From assembly GCA_024867545.1 (NCBI GenBank), contig JANFNE010000003.1, forward strand, positions 434,001 through 498,000: a DNA stretch of 64,000 nt, in the 5' to 3' direction. Shown one piece after another: positions 1-10,427 of the stretch. Within the stretch, counting starts at the first letter, position 1, and each line of letters opens with the position of its first letter. The DNA comes from Phytopythium helicoides (Eukaryota; Oomycota; Peronosporomycetes; Pythiales; Pythiaceae). A program made the translations under genes and the position numbers. Under the pieces are notes generated by a model. It searched no databases, was not told where the DNA came from, and worked only from the letters and a program-made list of their open reading frames with translations.

Positions 1-547
1 ATCTCAGCTCGGGGTTCACGTCGCGGCCGTCAGGTCACGCCGTCACAGTCGGTTCGTGCAAGAGACCGACCTTCGAGGTGCCTGACGGGTGGCACTGCAA
101 AGGCGGCGTCTCCCTCTGCTCGTGCAGATCTCGGTCGTCTTTCCGCAATCGCGCGTGAGATCGGCCCCATGGATGCGGCTCTCTCTCTCCTCGTTCGAAT
201 CTGCAGTTCGCGATAGTCGCAATGATCAGGCGGAACCTCTGCATGGCAGTCACCAGCCAGGCCAACGGAGTGAGTCAGCGAAGCTCTGTGCTTTAGTCTC
301 CTTCCACCCGCAGCCAGATGAGCTCCGTGCTGGTGTCAAGGCCTGCAAATGGCCTCGACGAAGGTGATGCGACGGGCCCTTGCTGTGCGTCTGCGATGTG
401 CCCGGCAAGAATGACGCACGAGCCATGCTGCCGATCACCTAAGTCACCTTCAACCGGGCTGGAATCGATACAAACCCAGAGTAAAACACCCATCCAATCG
501 GCTTTTTCCCGACCACGCACGTCGGGCAGTTGGCGTTGGCGATCATC
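1..547. other. No gene recognised, left edge
   Basis: This stretch holds only short overlapping reading frames on both strands with no recognisable domain. It lies upstream of the plus-strand gene that starts at 548 and probably contains its promoter. I see no clear repeat or RNA gene in it. Confidence 0.4.
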
Positions 548-2668
548 ATGCGGCTCGCGACGGCGCTGGCGCTGGTGGCGCGGCTGCTGGAGCGCGTGAC
601 GCACGTACGCGAGGGCGACGCGGCCCTCGCGCTTCCCCAGGGCTACTTCGGCGCTCAGCATCCGTGCCTGTTCCCGTCCGTGGTGAGCGTGAGCCTCGTG
701 ACGGCGCGCGGGTCGGCGCGGCAGCAGCGACAGCAGCGCGGGGACCGGCGCGCGCTCGTGACGGCGCTGGCGCTGCTGGCCGCCAGCTTCCGCTTCGACT
801 TCTGCGCCTACTTCGCGTCTTTCTGGCGCGACGCGCTGCTTGTGCCCGTGGCCGCGCTCATTGCCGACGGACGCAGCTACGTGTCGCTCAACCGCTGCGT
901 CACCTTCGTGGACGAGCTGCGCTTCATGCTCACGCTGCCCCACGCGCCGCTCACGCAGGCGCACTTCGACCAGCTCAGGGAGTTTCTGGTCGCCACGGAT
1001 GCAGAGGTGCTCGACGCGGACGACCTCGAGGCGCTCAAGGCTCCAGAGCTCCAGCCGCGACTGCCGACGACAGTTAAGCTCACTCTCGACGTGTCCTCGA
1101 CGATCCTCCAGGCAGCTGCCATTGACGGTATCCGAGAAGTGTTCAACGAGTACGCCAACATCCCAGCCGACCACCTCGCAGACTGCTCGCTGCGCTTTCG
1201 ACCCATGATGCTCTGGTGTGACCAGGTGCGCGTGACAGATCCTGCCGTTTGGGAGGCGCTAGCGACGCTGGTATTGTCGCCACTCGGGATGCCAGCGATC
1301 GTTCTCTTCTACTCCCATATCAAATCTAATGGCCGCCACCTTGACGAGTTCCGGAAGTTCATCCATCGCGCGGTGGTAGTGCAGACTTCGAGGAGTGCCT
1401 CCTCGCTTCGGTCGCTCAACCTCACGGGAACCGAACTCGCGTTCGATCAAGCAGTGTCCCTCTTCTCGGCGCTGTGGTACCCAACTTACCTGAGCGATCT
1501 CATTCTGGAGCACTACTGCGAGGTTGGCTGCCAGCACCGCATGCTCTGGGTGTGGATCACACTAGGTGCCTTCCACTCCATGTCCAAATCATCACTACAG
1601 CACCTGAATCTGTCGCAGTTCCACTTCCGAGACGTCGACATCCCTTTCCAGCAACGCATCCTAGAGTCCACGAGTCCCGTCCGAGCAGTCTTTTGGGCTC
1701 GACCAGTTCCCGTGGCGTACATTCGAGACATGCAGTATTTGGCGCCGGGTCACCGGCGAATTGCCAAGTGCTCACGTGGCACGGTCATGCGCCGAACTCC
1801 GCACCCGCGTTCTACCGTGGTACATGTGGTCGAGGACAGCAGTTTTGATTATGAAGCGGGATACGTTGGGTCCATGTGGCTGTGTTTGCTAGCTCCAGGG
1901 TTTGGCTTTGCCTGGGTGCGCGCAGATTCTGTCGAGTCACACTACGATATCGCTCCACCTGAGGTTGATCCCGGCGTACCACTGCAGCCGCTTCCTCGAC
2001 GCCAACTACAATCGTTCACGTATCGGGACGTCGCGAGTGAAGGGAACGTGATTGCGGTGGTCCGAATGCTTGGCGACGCGCTCGAGTCTCTGGATATCGA
2101 AAACTCGCATGTGCGAGGTGACGAACTTGCCGAAATTCTCCGTCTCTTCCCGCGATTGCACACGTTAAACTTCCGAGCGCCTGCAGACTCGGGTCTGGCG
2201 TCATTGGTACAGTACTTCCAAGCGGGAAATCGTGCTAGTCCGTGCACGTTAGAGACGCTGGAGATCAGCATCGAAAACGCCAAGGAGATCCATGAATTGG
2301 CACAGATCTTGGGCAGTCAAAGCGGTAAAATCGTCAGGCGCATTCACCTGTATGTCAAACGAAGCGAAGCGAAGAGCGCCCTCTGCAAGTTGGCAGATGT
2401 GCTGGCAACCAATCGCACACTCGTGTATCTGGGTATCTTCACGGCGCTTGACGACCGAGTGTGGTCGCTCTTCAATGAAGAGCACGGGAAACTGTTGTGG
2501 CTGAACTTGTCAATGAAGTCCAAGCTTGCGATGCTAAGTGTCGTCCAGCACGAAAAGTCGAGACGCCGTCCCGTTCGGCTGCTGGATGCTGGAGTGCTGT
2601 CGACGATTTTCAAGTTTGCATCCGTCCCAGTGAGGCGGGAGATCCATATTTTCGATGAGTACGAGTGA
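548..2668 (+). CDS. Orphan leucine-rich/RNI-like repeat protein
   Basis: A single uninterrupted reading frame of 706 codons from the ATG at 548; the longer frame opens with a TTG codon, so the ATG is preferred. The protein has no signal peptide that I trust. Its second half carries irregular leucine-rich stretches such as LESLDIENSHV, LHTLNF and LETLEISI, about 25-30 residues apart, which resembles a ribonuclease-inhibitor-like LRR fold. Its C-terminal motif (LSTIFKFASVPVRREI) closely resembles the C-terminus of the minus-strand gene at 47266-49423 (MSKIFDFAGVCARRSI), so the two belong to one family. Leu-rich repeats usually mediate protein contacts, but nothing here points to a partner. I do not recognise the gene and assign no function. 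It is intron-free, as many members of expanded orphan families in oomycetes are. Confidence 0.65.
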   Translation: MRLATALALVARLLERVTHVREGDAALALPQGYFGAQHPCLFPSVVSVSLVTARGSARQQRQQRGDRRALVTALALLAASFRFDFCAYFASFWRDALLVPVAALIADGRSYVSLNRCVTFVDELRFMLTLPHAPLTQAHFDQLREFLVATDAEVLDADDLEALKAPELQPRLPTTVKLTLDVSSTILQAAAIDGIREVFNEYANIPADHLADCSLRFRPMMLWCDQVRVTDPAVWEALATLVLSPLGMPAIVLFYSHIKSNGRHLDEFRKFIHRAVVVQTSRSASSLRSLNLTGTELAFDQAVSLFSALWYPTYLSDLILEHYCEVGCQHRMLWVWITLGAFHSMSKSSLQHLNLSQFHFRDVDIPFQQRILESTSPVRAVFWARPVPVAYIRDMQYLAPGHRRIAKCSRGTVMRRTPHPRSTVVHVVEDSSFDYEAGYVGSMWLCLLAPGFGFAWVRADSVESHYDIAPPEVDPGVPLQPLPRRQLQSFTYRDVASEGNVIAVVRMLGDALESLDIENSHVRGDELAEILRLFPRLHTLNFRAPADSGLASLVQYFQAGNRASPCTLETLEISIENAKEIHELAQILGSQSGKIVRRIHLYVKRSEAKSALCKLADVLATNRTLVYLGIFTALDDRVWSLFNEEHGKLLWLNLSMKSKLAMLSVVQHEKSRRRPVRLLDAGVLSTIFKFASVPVRREIHIFDEYE

Positions 2669-2846
2669 GAAAATCAGGAAGGCGGCAGCAAATATGTGGC
2701 TAGTGGAGTTCAAGTGTGATATAAGCGTCAGCAGTGAAGTGATCGCATGAAGCAACTCTTTCCGCGGTTAGCTAATCCATGCAACGGATGCAAAACACAG
2801 AAGACAAAACACGCATACAACTACATATCCCGTCGGCAGTCACGCC

Positions 2847-3760
2847 TCAAGGCATCGCGCTCGAGCGCTTCTTGTCGATCCAGGTGCGCAGCCACATGTC
2901 GCGGTGCTTGCCAGGCGCCATGACCAAAAAGATCTCGGCGGTGGCTTGGTCCATGACCACGTTGATGGCTTCGACCACGTCCTTGGGGTCCCACTGCGTC
3001 CCATAGCTGCTCTGCACGACCTGAGCAGCTCTCTGGCACGACGTCAAGCCATTATCAGCCGACTTGGCGCTCTCCGAGCTCGTCGAAGACAAGTCTGAAA
3101 CCACCGGAGGCGGCGTGGCATTGCGGCTCGGGTGGGTCCGAGGCGCGCACAGCATCTCGTCCTGGGCGTCCATCCATAGCTCGCGACGTGCGTCCACCTT
3201 GACCTGAATCCTCGCGGTGACGCCCGTTCCGCTGTCGCGCTCGACCGCGAGCACGCGCGCGTTCCACCACTCGGGGTAGCTCTTGAGCGGCACCGAGAAG
3301 CCGACCTGCACCTCGTCGTTGACGGCAAAGTTGCGCCAGTTGCGCACGCGCGAGTGCAGCGGCATGAGCCTGGGCGAGTCTCGCGGCAGCCACTCGTCCC
3401 ACTTGGAGGTCCAGCCGCGGTAGTGCACCTTGACGCGTCCTTCCTCGGCGTCCACCACGCGGGACTCGTACCTGCGAGTAACGAAACGGCGTGAGTCAGC
3501 GTGTGGCGGCGCGTCCACCCAAGACAGACAGCCTCCCACCACTTGTTGTCCGTGTCGAGCGCGTCCAGCAGCTGACCGACCGCCAGCGACGCGCGCCACT
3601 CGGCCTCGTCGACCTCGGGCTCCTTGTCCTTGTCGGCCTCGCTCTCGCTGTCCCAGTGGTCGTCCAGCACCGTCACCGGCGCGATCTCCGGGTCCGACAG
3701 CACGCACCAGCCGTCGTCCTCGCCCCTCGCGCTGCCGCAGCTCAGCGCGCTCGCGTCCAT
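2847..3760 (-). CDS. Chromo-barrel/Tudor-knot domain protein
   Basis: Two exons, 3540-3760 and 2847-3471, joined across a 68-bp GT...AG intron; the join recreates the domain core (DNKW-YESRVVDAEEG) and the total length divides by three (281 aa). An in-frame ATG at 3781 would add seven residues. The N-terminus (about 1-70) is acidic and low in complexity. The chromo-barrel follows (about 65-115) with the signature VHYRGWTSKWDEWL, as in MRG15/MSL3/ESA1-type and MBT-like readers. A second beta-rich segment covers about 120-180, with two tryptophans in PEWWNARVLAVE that could be a Tudor/Agenet-like repeat. The C-terminal 60 residues have no recognised MRG or MYST domain, so this is not a complete MRG15 or ESA1. 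By family it may bind methylated histones or nucleic acid in the nucleus; the ligand is unknown. Confidence 0.75.
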
Positions 3761-3781
3761 CGAGAGAAGAAGAAGCTGCAA

Positions 3782-4273
3782 GCTACGAGCGCCACGCGGA
3801 GCGTCGGGTTGTGCGCGCCTTCTTCTTCAAGAGAGAGAAGTTCTCGAATCTGATGCGGCTTTTCACATTCTGAGAATGGGTGCATGTACCCATCAAAGCA
3901 CCTCCCCATTGCGAGCCCCTGCGTCTATCACACTTTCCACCTGAGGATTTGAATGAAGCAGCGGTGAACACTTATAACAAACGCGTTCGTGAAAGGTATT
4001 CGAGGGCGTGGCGGTGAGAACGAAGTTATGGGGCTGTCGCTCACGCTTCGGGTCGCCTTCTACTGGAATGAACACATGGATTCTGAATGTTCGACGGCAA
4101 GAACAGTTGCTCGCTGCTGCTGATAGACAAGGAGATGAGAATTGGACCACTTAGGATACGAGGCGTAGTTTCTCTTAGGAGTCAAGTACCTCGGCAACAA
4201 CTATTACGTCACGTGACAATCGATTGCGATGTACCTCGTCTAGAGGACTTGACCATGCTGTGAAAGCAGGTGT
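3782..4273. other. Gene-free spacer
   Basis: About 490 bp between the divergent side of the chromo-barrel gene and the 3' end of the thioesterase gene. Only short incidental frames occur. ACGTCACGTGAC near 4205-4216 joins a CRE-like half site to an E-box (CACGTG). It lies just past the thioesterase stop, so a regulatory role is doubtful. Confidence 0.4.
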
Positions 4274-5329
4274 TCAAGGCAGCGCTGGGCTGATGTACTT
4301 GTCGAAGACGGTCTGGAACTCGACAACTTGCGTCGAGTCGCCTGGAAGGGGGAAATCCACTAGCCATGCAACGTGAGGAACGTTCGGGACCACAAGGCAA
4401 TGCAACCCGCCACGCTCGTCAAGCGTCTTCAGACCAAAAGTGTCGTCGATGTACTCGGTCGTGTCTTTCATGTCGATAATCTTGAAGTCTTGGAACTTGG
4501 CGTCGATCTCCTTCAGATCGTCCAGTTGGCTGTAGCGACCGAAAATCGATGTCTGGTATGGAGCCACAAAGCCATCACTTGGCGACGCGAAAAAGTAGGC
4601 GGACTTGAGTTTCAGGAAGTTGTTCTTGCGGCGCTGTTGGTCGGCAATGTCCTCGGCTGATTCGACCTTGTTCACATTGTTAATCCTCGGCAAGAAGGTG
4701 TTGGTGGAGAGAAAGTCGTTGAGCGACGGCGCACGCAAGAGATTCGCAAACGATACCTCGTTTTGAAGCTCCTTGCGCTCCGTGAGCGTGATAGTGAGAT
4801 CCTGCTGAAACGTGCCATTCCACGTGCTCGGGTTTGCACTGTAGTTTCCGAAGTCGAGCAAGCCGGGGAGCGCGGCGGGTCCAAACAAGTTGAAGAACAC
4901 CTGAAGTGGTGTTGCGTCTTCCGCCTGGGGGCCATAGAAGAAGCCGTTCTGCACTCCCGCGAGGCTGACGAGCGTATGGACTTGGTGATCATCCATCTCC
5001 TCGACGACAGAGCGAGCCAGCAAGCCTCCCTGAGAATGGCCCACGAAGACGTATCCGTTCTGAAATCGGTCATCACTCGCAACAATCGAGCGGATCTGCT
5101 CGATCGCGAGCGGGACCTGCTTGTTCAGCGACTTGGTCGAGTTGGCGTCCGATGCGAAGCTCAGCGCAACCATATGGCGGCCTTGAGCTGCGAGTGCTCT
5201 CTTGAGGTTCTCACCATCCTCGGCGTTGCGCGTGAGTCCGTGGAAGAAGAAGACGGGGAGGGGACTGGGCGTGGTGCCATTTGCACCTGTTGAACCCGAC
5301 GAGGTCGAGCCTTCCGCGGCGAGGGTCAT
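4274..5329 (-). CDS. PPT1: Palmitoyl-protein thioesterase-like alpha/beta hydrolase
   Basis: One exon of 351 residues from the ATG at 5329. The family removes fatty acyl groups from cysteines of proteins, usually in lysosomes or secreted. The oxyanion segment FFFHGLTRN, the nucleophile elbow GHSQGG (Ser about residue 99), an Asp in SPSDGF and a His in NVPHVAWL supply a full catalytic triad in the expected order, and the length suits PPT1 (about 300 residues in animals). The frame stays open upstream to about 5356 without an ATG but with a hydrophobic run (LLSTALTATMTLAA), so part of a signal peptide may sit in an unrecognised upstream exon. NxS/T sites (for example NYSANPS) fit a secretory protein. 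The call of family is firm; whether it acts in lysosomes or is secreted is inference. Confidence 0.85.
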   Translation of the reverse strand: MTLAAEGSTSSGSTGANGTTPSPLPVFFFHGLTRNAEDGENLKRALAAQGRHMVALSFASDANSTKSLNKQVPLAIEQIRSIVASDDRFQNGYVFVGHSQGGLLARSVVEEMDDHQVHTLVSLAGVQNGFFYGPQAEDATPLQVFFNLFGPAALPGLLDFGNYSANPSTWNGTFQQDLTITLTERKELQNEVSFANLLRAPSLNDFLSTNTFLPRINNVNKVESAEDIADQQRRKNNFLKLKSAYFFASPSDGFVAPYQTSIFGRYSQLDDLKEIDAKFQDFKIIDMKDTTEYIDDTFGLKTLDERGGLHCLVVPNVPHVAWLVDFPLPGDSTQVVEFQTVFDKYISPALP

Positions 5330-5356
5330 CGTGGCTGTGAGAGCTGTGGAGAGCAA

Positions 5357-7024
5357 GTTGCAAACTGAGCTAGGACCTGCCGGAGCTCCCCATCGGTGGG
5401 ATCGCTTGAACTTAGAGAGTATTGATTATGCTGAACCAGCGTCATCTGCCGGTGCGTCACCTTATCTTGTCAGATCTCATCGACTGACGCACTCCGTGCA
5501 CGGAGCATGGAAAATCACCACGAAGTCAACTTCAAGTCATGGTGCCATCAATGCGATGAGGATGCAAGCGGCACACTGCAAGACAATGTAGTTGAAATCT
5601 TGAAACGCAGAGCTGTCACTCCGGTACAGCTGACAGCACGGCGTGCACGAGAGCAAACACTGCCATCGTTGCTCGGACAGCATTATCATACCCTGCCTCA
5701 TACTCGCTCCGAAAGGAAGTTGGCACTCCAAATTCGAAGACGCGCAACAGTACGTGGCGTTCGATTAGAAACTGGTCCATGGAAATGCTCTTGATGCAAA
5801 GCGTCTCAACGCTTCTTGGCTTGTTATGGAAGCGCCACAACGAGGTGAGGTCTTCTATTGATTATAGATCGACAGATACCTCGAAATACTCAAGCTTGTG
5901 GCAGCTCTCGAGCATGTATGCTGCCGAAATCCATTGGACTGCTAGATCCGTCAACTACTACACTAGCTGCCTGGTGACATCTGCTACTTCATCAACGAGG
6001 AAGGCGATCCGTCAAAAACTCCCTTGCAGCACTTCACATTTCTTTTTCTGACTCCAAAAGCACCCCGGAATGGACGCCATATCCAAAGTGAAGAGATCAG
6101 TGGTTTGGACAGTATTGCAGAATCGAAAGCAGCGCTGGATTGAAATGACCTTGCACGCCCAATATGAAACTTGTCAACTGCCCACTGAAGAGAGCGTGCA
6201 AGAGAGAAAAATAAGAGACGAGAGCATCTATGCTCGGCGTTGGTGCTTCGTTCTTCAAAACTCGAAAAGTTGTCAGATTTGAACTCAAACTCATCGAGAA
6301 TTAACTACAATCATCATGCTTTCCCTGCTGAGGAACTTGCTACAAGACCTTGCGCGCATGGACGCATTTCAGCAAAGATGAGAAGGGACTCCAAGCAGCG
6401 CAGAAGTGTCTGCCCATGAAAAACCTTCCGTGGTGTCGCAAAAGACACCACACAGGATGGGAAGTCATTCTCATATAGCGTAGTTTGCTCTGCACAAGTG
6501 AGCTTCGTTACTGCTAGCGTCGGAGCAATCCCGAGGTAATGTCCTACTATGCACACAAATGAGCGAATCCACAGCATCGAACTTCGCTACAATGGTTTAT
6601 ATGTCCATTGACTCGATACAGCATCCTTTGAGTGTGACGCGGGTGGTCGAAAAGTGAGAATGCAAGTGCTTTGAGAAAAGCGTAAGCCCAAGATATTCCC
6701 ACCTACGTGGAAGTGGTATTGCTGCCTCGTACTGGCCCACATCAGGCACACGCATACAATGCCAGACATATGAGTCGAACGTAGGTAGTCTAGATTGACA
6801 GCGCCAATCAAAGCGCGTTTGTTGTGTTTCAACATTTGATTCGCTCAAACATCCTTCAAAACCACTTTGAGTACAGGTATTGCTAAGACAGATCGCATGA
6901 ATGAACTGAGCAAGTTAGATCTAGAACGAGGTTGGGAAAACGCCTACTTTGCTCACTTGAAAAAAAAAAAAATACAGCTACACATATTGCGCCAATCGAT
7001 TACCCGAAATCCGCTGTGTTGGAT
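5357..7024. other. Gene-free region of about 1.7 kb
   Basis: Only short frames under about 95 codons are found, without recognisable domains on either strand. Composition is more AT-rich than the neighbouring genes, and a run of about twelve A lies near 6960-6972. I see no terminal repeats or transposase motif. Together with 7682-10427 this isolates the cutinase gene. Confidence 0.45.
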
Positions 7025-7681
7025 TCATCCACGAAGCTGACGCGGGTTTGCCTTGACAAGCGCTGCGGCTTTCTTTGCTGCATCTGTCACGCTACCATCC
7101 GTTGCGTACGTCAAGTGGGCCATCGTGTTGAAGCCGTTGCCGCACACCGGGTCACCCAAGTTGCAGTACTCGATGGCCTTAGACCCGTAAGTTGTGCTGG
7201 CACTTTTAATGGTCTGGCCCATGAGTTTGAGAGGGTTGCCGAACGTCACGATGGCCTTGATGCGCGAAGCGTACGTTTCAGGAATACTATTGCCAGTGCC
7301 AAGCATGGTCTTGATGCCGATGGCGATATCGGTGACGCTGGCGCCTTGAGAGTAGCCGCCGAGCACGAACACGGTGTTGGGGCATGCTTCAGCGACCGAG
7401 ACGACCTCGTTGGCCATGTCAGTAGCGCCAGGTCCAGCACTGGTTTGATCCAGCGATGCAAGATACTGAACCGCATAGGAGGAGACACTCATGCCAGCGA
7501 GGTTGGACGTGATCCCACTGACGAGAGGCGTGCCGCAGATGCCGAGTCCTTGCATTTCACCGCTGCCACGAGCGAAGACGATGTGGACATCGGAGCAACT
7601 TGCAGCATCGACCAACTTGGTGGAGTTGATGCAGACTAGAAGTGATCCGAGGATAGCCGAGCACGCTGAAGTGAATTTCAT
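7025..7681 (-). CDS. Secreted cutinase (CE5 family)
   Basis: One exon of 218 residues. A signal peptide is plain (positive start, hydrophobic core SAILGSLLVCI, cleavage near VDA-AS at about 26). The cutinase fold is marked by the first motif around IVFARGSGE, the nucleophile elbow GGYSQGA (Ser111), and the second motif with Asp177 in LGDPVCGNG and His189 in MAHLTY. Cysteines at about 29, 49, 100, 173 and 180 allow the usual disulfides. Cutinases hydrolyse cutin polyester, and in plant-associated oomycetes and fungi they are secreted to breach cuticle; some act only as general short-ester esterases. The length fits fungal and Phytophthora cutinases (200-230 aa). It stands alone between two gene-free stretches, unlike the crowded housekeeping genes nearby. 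The product call is strong; substrate is inferred from the family. Confidence 0.92.
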   Translation of the reverse strand: MKFTSACSAILGSLLVCINSTKLVDAASCSDVHIVFARGSGEMQGLGICGTPLVSGITSNLAGMSVSSYAVQYLASLDQTSAGPGATDMANEVVSVAEACPNTVFVLGGYSQGASVTDIAIGIKTMLGTGNSIPETYASRIKAIVTFGNPLKLMGQTIKSASTTYGSKAIEYCNLGDPVCGNGFNTMAHLTYATDGSVTDAAKKAAALVKANPRQLRG

Positions 7682-10427
7682 CCTTGTCGATCTTGAGTTA
7701 CTTGGTGCAGGGAGAGGATGGTTGAGGTTGAGAGGAAATACCAGAATGAGGACGTGGAGGAAAACTGACTCGAGTCACCCCACAACTCTTCTGTCCATCA
7801 GTGAGCTCACTCAATCTTATCTCTGCTGCTAGCCTATCCATCCCGGCCAGTGCCCTTCCAAACTACACTCTTCTCTCTGTTGCATCTCGAGTATCCGCCA
7901 TGCAATCTTTCGCCATATCTATTGCCATATGTCGCGTTCAGGATGCGCTCTCTGGGGCAGCAGTCTGCGTTCGGACAGCAAGAGCGGCTCAGACAACCGT
8001 TTACCACCGCTGGTGTTTGTCGTTCGTCTACCTGCACACTATAGTTGGCACCAGTGAGAACTGGTTGGAGGCATTTTATGAGTGTGACGAACGCACAATA
8101 GAGTTTTGCCCAGCCACAAGCCGACTGACATGATTGTTGATGCAGCTGACTCACCATCACGCACTGCACTCGCATGATAAATCAAAAGCCTACCTTGTTG
8201 GTCTTGCTGAGCCGTCAGAGATGCATTTGACCGCGGAACTTCCAGCTGACTTGACACTTCATGTCGAAGAGCCTTCGCAGATGGGAGCAAATGATGGATA
8301 GACGAGCAGTTGGAAAGTCGTGTGGATTACCAGCACTCAATTCTATGGTAGTACACTCAAAAGATGGAGGCAGTTCCCTAATTCAAGAGTTTTAGTGACT
8401 CCAGACAAGTACGCGAGAGATACAGTACTCCAGAGATGGAAATGCATTTTGCTGCAGAATCGCGATGGCGCTGGGAACACCATGAGCATGGTTCTGGCAT
8501 TACGTCAAAAGTTGCGTCCACGAGGTAGTTCTGCTTTGCTTGTGGTCACTTTGATTTGATCACGAAGCTATATGAACGCTAGATGTGAAATCGGCTTGAG
8601 AACGGGCTGCTTTGAATTAAAGCACAACTCGATTGGAAGGTGAGCCCCATGGTGATTGTTGCTTACAAGCCGTGATTTTTGCAAACTCCAAGATGTGAGC
8701 CGTCGACGGATCGCTTGGAGTCTTAATGTTGTGGCGCGCAGCTTGTTATAAATAAAGCGCAGAACTGTTCCAATGAGGCAAAGCTCTTCAGCTTAATACT
8801 ATGCAACGGGTGCCTTTGCAGGCTCCAGAATGCTCTCGATCGAACAAGAATACTCACTCGTCTCTGTGACTTGTACTAGTCAGTCCAGTTGGTGGAGCAA
8901 ATTGAAGGCACTCTCGACGCGCAATGGAGGATGGAAGTTTCCGATTTGCCTTCAAGCATCATTGATGTCAGTCCCAGAGCGCCATGGGAATTCACATTCG
9001 CGCTATGATCGATCAAATTGGTGCGAATATTCATCGATGACCTCGAGGAGATGCTGAGTAGTCGCAAGATCAACTCGAATATGGATCTGGATGAGCTCTT
9101 TTGCATGGAGCGCGGGCCAGAAATCGAGCGTCATGAGGACTCTCTTGGCGTCTACGCGATCGAGTCGACCTGCAAGATATTTCGGGCGCTCATTATTTGC
9201 ATCGTGGATGCCAACGCGCAAGTTGGCATGGCTGCCTCCTCGCTTCGTTCCTCTTTCCAAGTTTCAAGATAGAGTTCAAGCGACTGCTCTCCGCAGTTCA
9301 CGACCCAGGGCCACGCGCTTGAGGATCCACCGCGCAAGAAGATCAAGGCGAAGATTCTCCCTCTCGTGATCAAGAACAGACCTCACGGCTCGGCTGGATC
9401 CAGTCATTCGCGAAAACCAAGCGACTCGCCTTGGCTTCAGGTGTGCTTCCACACTCCAGATCTTTACGAAGGCTCAGGCGGTGGCTCCATCGGACGCAAG
9501 CGAAAAACAAGCTGCGTCTATCTGCTGCTACTCACCCACGCTCGAGAGCTCCGTCGATGAGCGAGTGTCGTGCGACAGCGAAAACCAAGCTACGCGCGCG
9601 ACGTTGAGCTTAACGACTCCAGCACGAGAGCGTCGTCGAGAGGACACGTCTTCGTAACTTCAGTCGACATGGGCAGCCAGCCAGCTTCTTCCCGGACTAC
9701 AGCGGGGCGTCACAGACGTATGCAGTTGAGCAGACTCTAGTCTCTCGCTGCTCGGGGTAGTGTTCCGCACTCGCCGTGAAAGCTACATGTACTAGTTAGA
9801 TATACATGTAGTGTAGCTACTGTGATTTAAAGCCCGCTGTCGGTGCAGTAGCCATCAAGCGGTCTGGCAAAAGCTGCAGCAGCTTGGGGCTCCACCTCGC
9901 TCCTACATTTCACGCTTTGACGTGCAATTGAACAACAAAATGAAGCTCAATTGGACAAACACTAGATAACTGCAATGCAGACCAAGAGGAGCTGCACAAG
10001 TGTCACTGTACAAAATGGTGACATGAGCACTGCATTCACCGAGCTCTTTGCCGTCCCCGTGATAAACACGCTCTTGATGAGCATGCCACCCTTCAACTTC
10101 AACTTGGTCGGTTGCCATTGTCACATGAATGTCGCGCGAAGGTGAACAGTCCGCTATTGAAGCTGCAACCGCCTTCTTTACTGCCAGCAGGAATCCCCCC
10201 CAAAGGATCTTCCCATTCAGCAACCAGCCGCCAAGCACCGAGGACGACGACCCAACGTGGTGTGCGTCCCTATACTTCCTGCGCGCGCGTTCCCCGCCGG
10301 CCAGTCGAGGATCCGCGAGCTTGAGCGCGTTCCGCGGCGTTAACCGAAGCAAAAGCGCGCGTTTCCCGGTCGGAAGGCGGTCTCCGTCGCCCCCAAGCGC
10401 TCAGAAGCAGCCAAGAGCCGCGTTAGC
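7682..10427. other. Gene-free region of about 2.7 kb
   Basis: No frame here has a recognised domain. Several frames of 70-150 codons exist (for example 9018-9272 on plus, 9003-9260 and 9903-10352 on minus), but they overlap each other and lack family signals. The segment near 9000-9600 contains repeated AAAACCAAGC words and could be a decayed element; I cannot identify one. Its left end must include the cutinase promoter. Confidence 0.4.
9781..9818. repeat. Inverted repeat able to form a hairpin
   Basis: CTACATGTA at 9783-9791 is followed after 11 bases by its exact complement TACATGTAG at 9803-9811. Outer bases AGCTACA and TGTAGCT can pair as an alternative. It lies in the gene-free stretch between the cutinase and PDCD4-like genes. 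It could be a terminator, a relic of a small element or chance. Confidence 0.45.

Noticed and set aside
293..1174. Long minus-strand frame antisense to the first gene
   Set aside because: Arg/His/Glu-rich translation typical of the shadow of a GC-rich gene; no domain.
9903..10352. Minus-strand frame of 149 codons near the MA3 gene start
   Set aside because: No recognised domain, no signal and overlaps another frame on plus; kept only as part of the gene-free region.
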